Below the pieces are notes generated by a model that made no database searches, was not told the DNA's origin, and saw nothing but the letters and a program-made list of their open reading frames with translations. Of a stretch of 5,796 bases of DNA, positions 1 to 5,796 are shown piece after piece (position 1 is the stretch's first letter; every line of letters begins with the position of its first letter). The DNA comes from a bacterium. GTDB taxonomy: Bacteria > Patescibacteriota > Minisyncoccia > UBA6257 > Colwellbacteraceae. Both the position numbers and the translations under genes were made by a program. Where the stretch lies: positions 1-5,796 of the forward strand of contig JAKCBB010000031.1 in NCBI GenBank assembly GCA_021839365.1, written 5' to 3'.

Positions 1-147
<147 letters not shown>

Positions 148-162
148 GGTATGGAAGTTGTT

Positions 163-183
163 TGTTATCTATATAAGATAACA
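163..183. repeat. Perfect 8-bp inverted repeat with 5-base loop between tatD and the prepilin gene
   Basis: TGTTATCT (163-170) and AGATAACA (176-183) are exact reverse complements around the loop ATATA. The structure starts 2 bp after the tatD stop and ends about 15 bp before the prepilin ATG. On the minus-strand transcript it would form a short, AU-rich hairpin. No U-run follows, so it is a poor intrinsic terminator. It could equally be an operator for a dimeric regulator, or part of a promoter, since it contains TATATA-like sequence. The symmetry is certain; the role is not. Confidence 0.6.
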
Positions 184-184
184 T

Positions 185-1027
185 CTATAAACCGAAAATT
201 CTAATGGTGTTATCCACCGTTAAGCTGCAAATCTCTTCCTCAGAAGAATTTCTTATCTCGGCGATTCTCTTTGCCGCTTCTCTCATGTAAACCGGTTCGT
301 TGCGCTTTCCGCGGTACGGAAGCGGCGAGACATAAGGCGCGTCCGTTTCGAGAAGAAGGCTTTTTTCCGGCAGAGTTTTCACTACTTCATCGTAATCACG
401 AGTTACGGTAAGAACACCTCCGAAAGAAAAATAAAATCCCATTTTAAGAAGCGCGCCCGCTTCTTCTTTGGTTCCGGTAAAAAAATGCGTTATTCCTGCG
501 TTCTCCGGACGCAGAAATTTCTTGTTTTGTTCAAGAACGCCTATTAAATCTCCGAAAGCATCGCGGCAGTGTACCATGAGCGGCTTATTTACTTCGGCGG
601 CGAGCTTGATCTGTTTTACGAATTCTTTTCTCTGGTTTCTCTTTGCTTCTTCTTCCAAACCTTCCGGAAGACGGTAATAATCCAGCCCGCATTCGCCTAT
701 GGCCACAACTTTTTTATGTTCCGCAAGTTTGAGGTATTCCTCGCTTATGCTTTCCGCTCTGCTTTTGAATCCCCTTCCTCCGCCGCTGAGTTCTTTTTCA
801 TCGTGAAATGATTCGTGCGTATGAGTCGGATGCAGCCCGATGGTCGCGTAAAATCCACTGTGTTCTTCGGCGAGTTTTACGGCGGACATAGAAGTGTCTA
901 TCTGCGTGCCGACATTAACGACCCAGACTCCGGCATCAATCGTCCTTTTAATAACATCCTCGCGGTCTTTATCGTAGGCGTTGAATTGAAGATGAGTATG
1001 CGCGTCGAATAATTCCGGCTTATTCAT
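185..1027 (-). CDS. tatD: TatD family metal-dependent hydrolase (DNase)
   Basis: A complete 280-residue TatD-family amidohydrolase-fold protein. Members are cytoplasmic Mg/Mn-dependent nucleases with 3'-5' exonuclease activity, linked to DNA repair and degradation; the bacterial substrate is often unproven. All hallmark motifs are present: DAHTHL with metal ligands His10 and His12, GLHPTHTH (64-71), GECGLDYY with Glu112, MVHCRDA with His153, HFFTG with His181, and ETDAPY with Asp229, followed by PYRGKRNEP. The catalytic site therefore looks intact. Residues 72-98 form a hydrophilic Gly/Glu-rich insertion between the second and third motifs, which makes the protein slightly longer than the usual 255-265 residues; similar insertions are, from memory, common in Parcubacteria TatD proteins. 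The ATG lies inside the end of metG (8-bp overlap, ATGAATAA), with no Shine-Dalgarno upstream, so translation is probably coupled to metG. The stop is TAG at 187-185. Confidence 0.95.
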   Translation of the reverse strand: MNKPELFDAHTHLQFNAYDKDREDVIKRTIDAGVWVVNVGTQIDTSMSAVKLAEEHSGFYATIGLHPTHTHESFHDEKELSGGGRGFKSRAESISEEYLKLAEHKKVVAIGECGLDYYRLPEGLEEEAKRNQRKEFVKQIKLAAEVNKPLMVHCRDAFGDLIGVLEQNKKFLRPENAGITHFFTGTKEEAGALLKMGFYFSFGGVLTVTRDYDEVVKTLPEKSLLLETDAPYVSPLPYRGKRNEPVYMREAAKRIAEIRNSSEEEICSLTVDNTIRIFGL

Positions 1028-2492
1028 TTATTTTCGGAAAAAGAGGAGGCAGTTTTTTAACGTTTATATTCTCCCGGCTACCATGCTTAACCGCCGCCTT
1101 AGCCTTAAGCGCCGCTTCGGGGATAACAAGAGAAGCGAGATCAGAAGACCTGTCAAGGAGAACCAGAAGGTTGAGAATTATTTTCAGGAAGCGCGGGTCG
1201 TCCTCTTTAAGTTCCCAGGGCCTGTGGGCGTTAAGGTAAACATCTCCTTCTTTTATAAGCTCCCAGATGCAGCGGACCGCCTCATGCAGCTTGAACTCGT
1301 CGGCATAATGCGCGACATTTTTTTCGGCCTCGGCGATTTTTTGCACCAAAACCTGATCCGGTTCGAATCCTTTCGCGCTTATCTTGTCTAATCTAGAAGC
1401 AAGAGTCGTGACTCTCGAGGCAAAATTGCCGAAGCCGTTAGCGAGATCGCCGTTATACCTGTCTTCCAATTTCCCGTATCCGAAATCTCCGTCCTCGTCG
1501 GAAGGAATCTCGCGCAAGAAATAGTACCGCACGGCGTCCGATCCGTACTTTTCCGCGAGTTCGTAGGGGTCAACGACGTTGCCGAGTGATTTGGACATTT
1601 TCTCTCCTTCGACGTTTATAAACCCATGCACGAAAATCTTTTTCGGAAGGCTCAGCCCCGCGGATAAAAGCATCGCCGGCCAGATAAGCGCGTGGAAACG
1701 AACTATGTCCTTTCCGACTAAATGAACGTCGGCAGGCCACCATTTTCTGAAATTAATCTCGTCCTGTCCGTACCCTATAGCCGAGATATAATTCGCCAGG
1801 GCATCGCACCAGACATACATCGTCTGCGTCGAATCCCCGGGAACCGGTATTCCCCATCCGACTTTTTCTTTAGGCCTGGAAAAGCTCACGTCTTCCAGCC
1901 CACTTTTAATAAGAGAAAGCATTTCATTTCTCTTTTTTTCCGGATAGATCTGCAGCTCACCGGATTTAAGGAGCGCCTGCAGTTCCGAAGAATATCTCGA
2001 AAGGCGGAAAAACCAGTTTCTTTCCTCTACTTCTTCCGGAGCTTTTTTATGGATCGGGCACAGGCCGTCAACCAAATCTTTTTCTTTTATAAAAGCCTCG
2101 CAACCCGCGCAGTAAAGTCCGCGGTAGCTGTGAGGATAAAGATCTCCCTTGGCTTCCAGTTTTTTCCACAAAGATATTGCGCCGGGAATATGCCTTTTTT
2201 TGTCCGAGGTGCGGATAAAATCATCAAACGACAAGTCCAGGGCTTTCTTAAGCCCTTTAAATCTTTTTGAGAGGTCATTAACGAAAGCCTGCGGAGTTTT
2301 ATCCTGGGCCGTAGCGGAGCGGGCTATTTTTAATCCGTGCTCATCGGTCCCGGTAAGAAATAAAACGTTATCTCCCCGGCTTCTCCTCAGTCTCGCCAGA
2401 AAGTCCGCCTGAATAAGCTCTAATGCGTAGCCTATATGCGGAGCGGCGTTGGTATAAGCGATCGATGTCGTTATATAAAACTTGTCTTTCAT
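1020..2492 (-). CDS. metG: Methionine--tRNA ligase, short form with one zinc knuckle
   Basis: A complete 490-residue class I aminoacyl-tRNA synthetase that charges tRNA-Met in the cytoplasm. Motifs in order: Rossmann start YITTSIAYTNAAPHIGY with the HIGH-type motif HIGY (19-22); TGTDEHGLKI (47-55); connective-peptide zinc knuckle with Cys128, Cys131, Cys145 and His148 (CAGC ... CPIH, one knuckle); YVWCDALANY (226-235); and KMSKS (298-302). The helical anticodon-binding domain follows, with the Pro425-Trp426 motif in NAHRPWE. The protein ends at LPPLFPKINE, where short MetRS forms normally stop, so the C-terminal EMAP-like tRNA-binding domain is absent. The ATG is preceded by TTGAGG four bases upstream, a weak Shine-Dalgarno and the only one seen here. 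metG leads an apparent two-gene unit with tatD (8-bp overlap) and follows a 192-bp repeat-bearing gap holding a possible promoter. Confidence 0.97.
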   Translation of the reverse strand: MKDKFYITTSIAYTNAAPHIGYALELIQADFLARLRRSRGDNVLFLTGTDEHGLKIARSATAQDKTPQAFVNDLSKRFKGLKKALDLSFDDFIRTSDKKRHIPGAISLWKKLEAKGDLYPHSYRGLYCAGCEAFIKEKDLVDGLCPIHKKAPEEVEERNWFFRLSRYSSELQALLKSGELQIYPEKKRNEMLSLIKSGLEDVSFSRPKEKVGWGIPVPGDSTQTMYVWCDALANYISAIGYGQDEINFRKWWPADVHLVGKDIVRFHALIWPAMLLSAGLSLPKKIFVHGFINVEGEKMSKSLGNVVDPYELAEKYGSDAVRYYFLREIPSDEDGDFGYGKLEDRYNGDLANGFGNFASRVTTLASRLDKISAKGFEPDQVLVQKIAEAEKNVAHYADEFKLHEAVRCIWELIKEGDVYLNAHRPWELKEDDPRFLKIILNLLVLLDRSSDLASLVIPEAALKAKAAVKHGSRENINVKKLPPLFPKINE

Positions 2493-2503
2493 AATGCCTC
2501 AAA

Positions 2504-2533
2504 ATAATAATACAGTTTCCGATTGATTGTCAT
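2504..2533 (-). promoter_or_regulatory. Possible sigma70-type promoter for metG-tatD
   Basis: On the minus strand ATGACA (2533-2528, 5/6 match to TTGACA) is followed by two overlapping TATTAT hexamers: 2509-2504 with an 18-bp spacer and 2512-2507 with a 15-bp spacer. Each TATTAT matches TATAAT at 5/6. Transcription would begin around 2500-2497, leaving a 5' leader of only a few bases before the ATG at 2492. The -35 box lies in the edge of the TCATCCTGAGC-type repeat. This is inferred from sequence match only. Confidence 0.35.
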
Positions 2534-2555
2534 CCTGAGCGAAGAAGAAAGATCC
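2529..2555. repeat. TCATCCTGAGCGAAG-type dispersed intergenic repeat
   Basis: The stretch GTCATCCTGAGCGAAG followed by AAGAAAGATCC matches, from memory, a motif of the form TCATCCTGAGCGAAG...GGATC that recurs in intergenic DNA of many uncultured bacterial genomes. Only one copy is visible here, so its repeat status rests on recognition and not on internal evidence. It adjoins the heptamer array, which suggests a composite element. Confidence 0.4.
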
Positions 2556-2560
2556 GTGTA

Positions 2561-2630
2561 CGCGAACCGCGCATCGTGGATTGTGAAGCGTGGAACGTCG
2601 GTCGTGAACCGTGAACCACAAACCGCGAGA
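2561..2630. repeat. Degenerate tandem heptanucleotide array, consensus CGTGAAC
   Basis: Ten consecutive 7-bp units can be read in register: CGCGAAC, CGCGCAT, CGTGGAT, TGTGAAG, CGTGGAA, CGTCGGT, CGTGAAC, CGTGAAC, CACAAAC, CGCGAGA. Two adjacent units (2603-2616) match the consensus exactly; the others differ at one to five positions. Each unit is much shorter than a CRISPR repeat and there are no unique spacers. Origin and function are unknown. Confidence 0.65.
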
Positions 2631-2680
2631 GGAGGCGTTTTGTTTACGCTCGGCATGATACCGCGCGGTTCACGGTTCAC
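2604..2680. repeat. 14-bp perfect inverted repeat flanking a 49-bp spacer
   Basis: GTGAACCGTGAACC (2604-2617) is the exact reverse complement of GGTTCACGGTTCAC (2667-2680). The right arm ends 4 bp from the AI-2E gene stop. A second complementarity, GAACCGCGC (2564-2572) with GCGCGGTTC (2663-2671), could form an alternative pairing. On the minus-strand transcript this would give a large stem-loop directly after the AI-2E gene. It may impede read-through or protect the mRNA 3' end, but it lacks the short loop and U-run of a classical terminator. Confidence 0.7.
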
Positions 2681-2684
2681 AAGA

Positions 2685-3716
2685 TCAAATCAATCTCGTT
2701 GACTGGTGACTTACCTTTTGTCTGGCTCCCATTTCTATAACCTCTCCGAAAAACGCGGCAAGGGGAACCGCCAAGATAAGCCCGACATACCCCAGTATCT
2801 CATAACCTGCGAGAAGAGACAAAAGTACGACTGCCGGGTGGATTTCTACCGCTTTCTTCATGATAATCGGAACAAGGATGTTGCTTTCTACCTGCGATAC
2901 AGCCAGGAAGTAAATAAGAGTATAAATTCCCAGAGGCAATGAAGTGGTTAAAGCGGCAACGACGGACAATGCCCCGGCGAAAATCGGACCGACGAGAGGA
3001 ACCAACTCCAGGATTCCAGCTACCACTCCCAGGAGAAGGCTGTAGCGCACTCCCATAAGATACAATCCCAGAAAGACCATCGCGCCGACAATAAAACAAA
3101 GAAACAGCTGCGCCTCGGCCCAGCGACTTATCTTTCTTTTACTGCGATGATATAGCGCCAGAGTTTTGGCTTCAATGTCCGCAGGTAAAACCGCGAGAAT
3201 AAATCTTTCCGCTCCTCCTTTCGAGGTTGTGAGATAGAAAGAAAGGATTATGACCGAAATGGTATAAGCGGCACCTCCCAGGAACTGGCCTAAAAGCTGA
3301 AAGAAAGAAACATTGCCGGAAAGCAGCATATTGACCAGGTTTTGCAAACTCGGAGAGGAAATGGGCGGGACGGCGGCGTTGATGTGGGCGTATCCCAAAA
3401 ACTGCGCGGCTATGCTAGAAAAATTGTCGGCAAAGTTGGTAAATTCGAATATAGCAACAGGGGTTACGTTATATATAAAGAAGAAAAGGGCGGTGAAGAA
3501 CGCAGCGAAAACTATGATAGTGGCGAGAAGCCGCGGTATTTTCATCTTTTCCAGCCGTCCGACAAATCCGTCGAGCGCCGCCGATATTACAAGAGCGACT
3601 ATAAAAGCGATGACTGCTTCTTTGGCAAGATAGACGAACAGGATGAGAGCTAATGCCACCAGGACTCTCCATACGCTGCCCCAGCTTATATCTATAACAA
3701 CTCTCTCCTTTTCCAT
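2685..3716 (-). CDS. AI-2E family (PerM-like) polytopic membrane protein
   Basis: A complete 343-residue integral inner-membrane protein of the AI-2E/PerM (UPF0118) family. Members are multi-span carriers or exporters; AI-2 export by TqsA and Na+/H+ exchange in some members are known, but the substrate here cannot be predicted. Hydrophobic segments lie roughly at 15-50 (probably two spans), 62-82, 148-164, 203-222, 226-256, 262-275 and 295-325. A soluble amphipathic stretch (about 90-145) sits between the second and third groups. Family signatures are SFYLTTSKGG (159-168), ELVPLVGPIFAG (237-248), VESNILVPIIMKKAVEIHP (276-294) and the glycine-rich end GYEILGYVGLILAVPLAA (304-321). The length is typical. 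It starts 11 bp after the M16 peptidase stop, so the two are probably co-transcribed; no Shine-Dalgarno is visible. The TGA stop lies 4 bp from an inverted repeat. Confidence 0.92.
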   Translation of the reverse strand: MEKERVVIDISWGSVWRVLVALALILFVYLAKEAVIAFIVALVISAALDGFVGRLEKMKIPRLLATIIVFAAFFTALFFFIYNVTPVAIFEFTNFADNFSSIAAQFLGYAHINAAVPPISSPSLQNLVNMLLSGNVSFFQLLGQFLGGAAYTISVIILSFYLTTSKGGAERFILAVLPADIEAKTLALYHRSKRKISRWAEAQLFLCFIVGAMVFLGLYLMGVRYSLLLGVVAGILELVPLVGPIFAGALSVVAALTTSLPLGIYTLIYFLAVSQVESNILVPIIMKKAVEIHPAVVLLSLLAGYEILGYVGLILAVPLAAFFGEVIEMGARQKVSHQSTRLI

Positions 3717-3727
3717 TAACTACAATA

Positions 3728-4999
3728 TTATTCCAAAGTGAGAATGTTTTGCAATTTTTCTTTGTCTTCAAACGGGGTTATGGCCGCCATATTAAGCCGG
3801 TCGTTGCGGAAAATTTCCTTTGCCAGCTTCAGCACGTCGGCGGCGGTGACCTGACGTATCCTCTTTATCGCCTCTCCGGCTGTCAAAACCTGCCCGTTTA
3901 CAATCTCGGATCCTCCATAAAAACTTGTCAGTTGATCAGACGTTTCTATGCCCATCATCATGTTTCCTATGAAATGTTCCTTGGCCATTTCAAGCTCTTT
4001 ATCGCCAACAGGAGATTCGGCGAGTTCTTTCGCAACGCCCAAGATAGCCTCCGTAACCTGCAGGATTCTTCCGTTATCCACTCCGGCAGCGATTCCTAGG
4101 AAACCATGGTCAAAATACAGGTCATTGCCTGCGCGAACGTAGTAAGCCGCTCCCAACTCCTCGCGTACTTTCTGGAAAAGGCGCGAACTCATGCTTCCGC
4201 CAAGAATATCCGACAAGACCTGGAGGGGGAACCTTCGCTCGTCAAACGCATCAAAGGCGCGCATTCCTATTATCAGATGCGTCTGATCGGATTCCTTGCT
4301 TTTCAAGGAAATCCGCGGAGAAAGCTGGTCTTCGGAAGTTTTGACGCGCGGCGTTCCTTTTCCAGAAGAGATGCCGGAGAACGCCTGTTCTACTTTTTTT
4401 ATAACCTCATCTTCCCTTATGTCGCCGGCGACAACAACGACCGTGGATCCGGAAAGGTATCGTTCCTTGTGGTACTTAATAAAATCTTCCCGGGAGAGTC
4501 CTTTAATAATCTCCTTTTTTCCCGCCACATTCCATCCAGCGGGCTGATCGCCGTAAAGGAGTGAAGAGAATAAATCGCCCACGCTGTTCATCGGAAGATC
4601 CTCATACATGTTTATTTCCTCTATGATTACTCCGCGTTCCTTGTCTATTTCCTTTTGATCAAAAATCGAATGAAGATATATGTCGGAAACCACGTCCAGA
4701 ATTTTATCGAAGTCTCCGTTGGCGGCTTTGGCGTAATAACCGGTATAATCGACGCTAGTAAAGGCATTGTAAGCCGCGCCCAAGCCGTCAAGTTCCGAGG
4801 CTATATCAATGCTTTTCGATCTTTTCTCGGTTCCCTTAAAAACCATGTGCTCCAAAAAATGCGAGAGGCCGTTTATGTTTTTATCCTCAAAAGCCGATCC
4901 GGCTTCAACCAAAACAAGCACCGTAGTTGTCGGGCTTCCCGATTTCGGAACGGTTAAAATACGAAGGTTATTATTTAAAACGCTTTTCTTGTACTCCAT
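3728..4999 (-). CDS. M16 family zinc metallopeptidase (insulinase / processing-peptidase type)
   Basis: A complete 423-residue single-module M16 peptidase, the size of mitochondrial processing peptidase subunits and about half of pitrilysin. The inverted zinc motif HxxEH is HFLEH (His47, Glu50, His51), and the distal glutamate ligand is in ERGVIIEEI (Glu127 or Glu128, about 76 residues on), so the enzyme should be active. The second half carries the R/Y-type signature in SSRLFQKVREELGAAYYV (271-288). Family knowledge: such proteins form two-domain clamshells, usually as dimers, and cut short or unfolded peptides. No signal peptide or membrane span is present, so a cytoplasmic site is likely. 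The N-terminus MEYKKSVLNNNLRI matches the usual family start, which supports this ATG although no Shine-Dalgarno precedes it. It lies 61 bp after the LamG gene and 11 bp before the AI-2E gene. The target is unknown. Confidence 0.95.
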   Translation of the reverse strand: MEYKKSVLNNNLRILTVPKSGSPTTTVLVLVEAGSAFEDKNINGLSHFLEHMVFKGTEKRSKSIDIASELDGLGAAYNAFTSVDYTGYYAKAANGDFDKILDVVSDIYLHSIFDQKEIDKERGVIIEEINMYEDLPMNSVGDLFSSLLYGDQPAGWNVAGKKEIIKGLSREDFIKYHKERYLSGSTVVVVAGDIREDEVIKKVEQAFSGISSGKGTPRVKTSEDQLSPRISLKSKESDQTHLIIGMRAFDAFDERRFPLQVLSDILGGSMSSRLFQKVREELGAAYYVRAGNDLYFDHGFLGIAAGVDNGRILQVTEAILGVAKELAESPVGDKELEMAKEHFIGNMMMGIETSDQLTSFYGGSEIVNGQVLTAGEAIKRIRQVTAADVLKLAKEIFRNDRLNMAAITPFEDKEKLQNILTLE

Positions 5000-5007
5000 C
5001 GGAAAGA

Positions 5008-5036
5008 AAAATAATGTACTTTATGATAAAAAGCAA
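5008..5036 (-). promoter_or_regulatory. Weak possible promoter for the M16 peptidase - AI-2E unit
   Basis: In the AT-rich 61-bp gap upstream of the peptidase, minus-strand TTGCTT (5036-5031) is followed after 17 bp by TATTTT (5013-5008). Each is only a 4/6 match. A start site near 5001 would make the transcript nearly leaderless at the ATG (4999), which fits the missing Shine-Dalgarno. AT-rich gaps give such matches easily, so this is tentative. Confidence 0.2.
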
Positions 5037-5060
5037 ACGAATCGGAAATTTTAACGGTTT

Positions 5061-5796
5061 TTACGTTTTTCCCGCGCTATATATCGCTTGCGCTTGGGCG
5101 GCGGTAAAAGCTTTGTTGTATATTCGTATGCTGTCAAGTAATCCTCCCCAATTATAACCGCCGCCGTTTTGCGCGCCTATCGTTAGGTTGTTCGTTGACG
5201 GCGCAATGGATCCGCTTAAAGCGGCTGATGTTTTAAGTGCTCCGTCAAAATATATCGCCACCTGCGATCCGTTATACGTTACTGTGATGTTATGCCAGCC
5301 AGTGGAATCCAAAGACGATCCCACATCCCACGAAGCGCGTTCGGCGCCGCTTATATAAGCGTTGAAAGTCGTATCGGAGTTTTGCGAACTTCTTGACATA
5401 AGAACAGTATATTCCCCGCTGTTATAGACTCCTTTGGAGATAACAGCCGCCCAGTCTTCGCCGATCGAGGGAGAATATCTGTTGCCATCCCATTTTAGCC
5501 AAGAAGTAATGGCAAGATTTTGTGACGGTGACAAAACGGAATTGTTGGGTACGGCAACATAGTCATCCCCTCCGTCAAACGAGTAACACCCTCCGCTTAC
5601 GCATCCCGATGATTCGTACGTAGGTCCCGTCCCTGTGGACGTCGCATCCTCCAGGGTTCCGTTATTTCCCCATCCCGAAGAGTCGGTAGTAATTGCTCCG
5701 ACTCCCGAGGCCAGATTGTTGAAGTTCCAGTATCCTACGAGTCCGTGTATGAAGGGGGTTAGGGAAAGGTTGGTACCTGTGGCGTAGGTGGTGGGA
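5061..5796 (-). CDS. LamG/concanavalin A-like domain surface protein, C-terminal 244 residues (5' end outside window)
   Basis: The frame is open from the right edge to TAA at 5063-5061, giving 244 visible residues. It is a LamG/concanavalin-type jelly-roll domain of the kind found in secreted or surface proteins. Visible signatures: GLVGYWNF (18-25), DSSGWGNNGTL (38-48), SFDGGDDYVAVP (72-83), ITSWLKWDG (96-104), GWHNITVTYNG (166-176), IYFDGALKTS (181-190), LTIGAQNG (204-211) and LLDSIRIYNKAFTAAQAQAIY (219-239). Together they cover one full domain ending at the C-terminus. Cys65 and Cys70 (SGCVSGGCYSF) are close enough for a disulfide, consistent with export. Such domains bind glycans or proteins, or serve as structural modules; no catalytic residues are recognisable. 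The Ser/Thr/Gly/Asn-rich composition is typical of exported proteins. A start at TTG 5534 would split the domain and is rejected. The N-terminus, which should hold a signal peptide or prepilin signal, is not in the window. Confidence 0.88.
   Translation of the reverse strand, partial: PTTYATGTNLSLTPFIHGLVGYWNFNNLASGVGAITTDSSGWGNNGTLEDATSTGTGPTYESSGCVSGGCYSFDGGDDYVAVPNNSVLSPSQNLAITSWLKWDGNRYSPSIGEDWAAVISKGVYNSGEYTVLMSRSSQNSDTTFNAYISGAERASWDVGSSLDSTGWHNITVTYNGSQVAIYFDGALKTSAALSGSIAPSTNNLTIGAQNGGGYNWGGLLDSIRIYNKAFTAAQAQAIYSAGKT

Larger units (their letters stand above)
2493..2684. other. Intergenic repeat block between the AI-2E gene and metG
   Basis: This 192-bp gap is long for this compact window and has no credible gene. 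From right to left it holds inverted heptamer copies (2667-2680), a GC-rich spacer, a tandem heptamer array (2561-2630), a TCATCCTGAGCGAAG-type motif (2529-2555) and an AT-rich metG leader with a possible promoter. The open frame that crosses it on the minus strand translates the repeat into a phrase of the type RFTIHDARF, which I know as a recurrent artefact of such heptamer repeats, so it is not annotated as a protein. Confidence 0.7.

Noticed and set aside
163..183. Rho-independent terminator after tatD
   Set aside because: The stem is 8 bp and AU-rich with no U-run after it on the minus-strand transcript, so it is kept only as an inverted repeat.
1722..2270. Long plus-strand open frames opposite metG (and similar ones opposite the M16, AI-2E and tatD genes)
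   Set aside because: They are antisense shadows of well-supported conserved genes, with no recognisable domain.
2489..2680. 63-codon minus-strand open frame across the intergenic repeat, just upstream of and overlapping the metG start
   Set aside because: It merely translates the heptamer and TCATCCTGAGC-type repeats; phrases such as RFTIHDARF and DLSSSLRMT are typical repeat artefacts, and it shows no domain or start signal.
2561..2680. CRISPR array
   Set aside because: The units are 7 bp, directly adjacent and degenerate, with no unique spacers and no cas genes.
2685..2687. Possible alternative genetic code (TGA as glycine), as in some CPR lineages
   Set aside because: TGA acts as a normal stop for the AI-2E gene, and none of the conserved proteins needs an in-frame TGA to be read through.
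5061..5534. Short LamG gene starting at TTG 5534
   Set aside because: The frame is open to the window edge and the upstream residues carry the first half of the same domain (GLVGYWNF, DSSGWGNNGTL, SFDGGDDYV), so the TTG is internal.

Overview
The window reads as a compact stretch of bacterial chromosome. All recognisable genes lie on the minus strand, so transcription runs from high to low coordinates. The likely source is a Patescibacteria/CPR bacterium, probably Parcubacteria-like. This is an inference from general family resemblance, not from a marker gene: a short methionyl-tRNA synthetase without a C-terminal tRNA-binding domain, a TatD with a long loop insertion of a kind I associate with this group, a single-copy M16 peptidase, a LamG-type surface protein, a prepilin start, very tight gene spacing and almost no Shine-Dalgarno sequences. 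Stops are TAA, TAG and TGA and no gene is read through TGA, so the standard bacterial code applies.

Layout in transcription order: (1) 5796-5061, the 3' part of a secreted LamG/concanavalin-A-like protein that enters from the right edge. (2) 4999-3728, a complete M16 zinc metallopeptidase. (3) 3716-2685, a complete AI-2E family (PerM-like) membrane protein, 11 bp after the peptidase. (4) 2684-2493, an intergenic repeat block holding a tandem heptamer array, inverted copies of the heptamer and a TCATCCTGAGCGAAG-type motif. (5) 2492-1020, complete metG. (6) 1027-185, complete tatD, overlapping the metG stop by 8 bp. (7) 184-1, a short gap with a perfect 8-bp inverted repeat, then the 5' end of a type IV prepilin-like gene that leaves through the left edge.

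The most interesting point is at the left edge. The minus strand there encodes SFTLIELLIVIA, the hallmark N-terminus of type IV pilins and pseudopilins. Between the only plausible ATG (147-145) and this motif lies an uninterrupted 27-base GA dinucleotide tract (132-106, minus sense). As written, the ATG frame runs through the tract into TAA at 105-103, while the pilin frame has no start codon after an upstream TAA (136-134). Loss of one GA unit, or gain of two, joins ATG and pilin motif into one open frame. This is the architecture of a phase-variable contingency locus caught OFF, although a slippage error in sequencing or assembly would look the same.

Functionally, the centre is housekeeping (metG-tatD), followed by a putative surface-appendage gene; the right side is envelope-related (LamG protein, M16 peptidase, membrane transporter). 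Both window edges therefore hold cell-surface genes.
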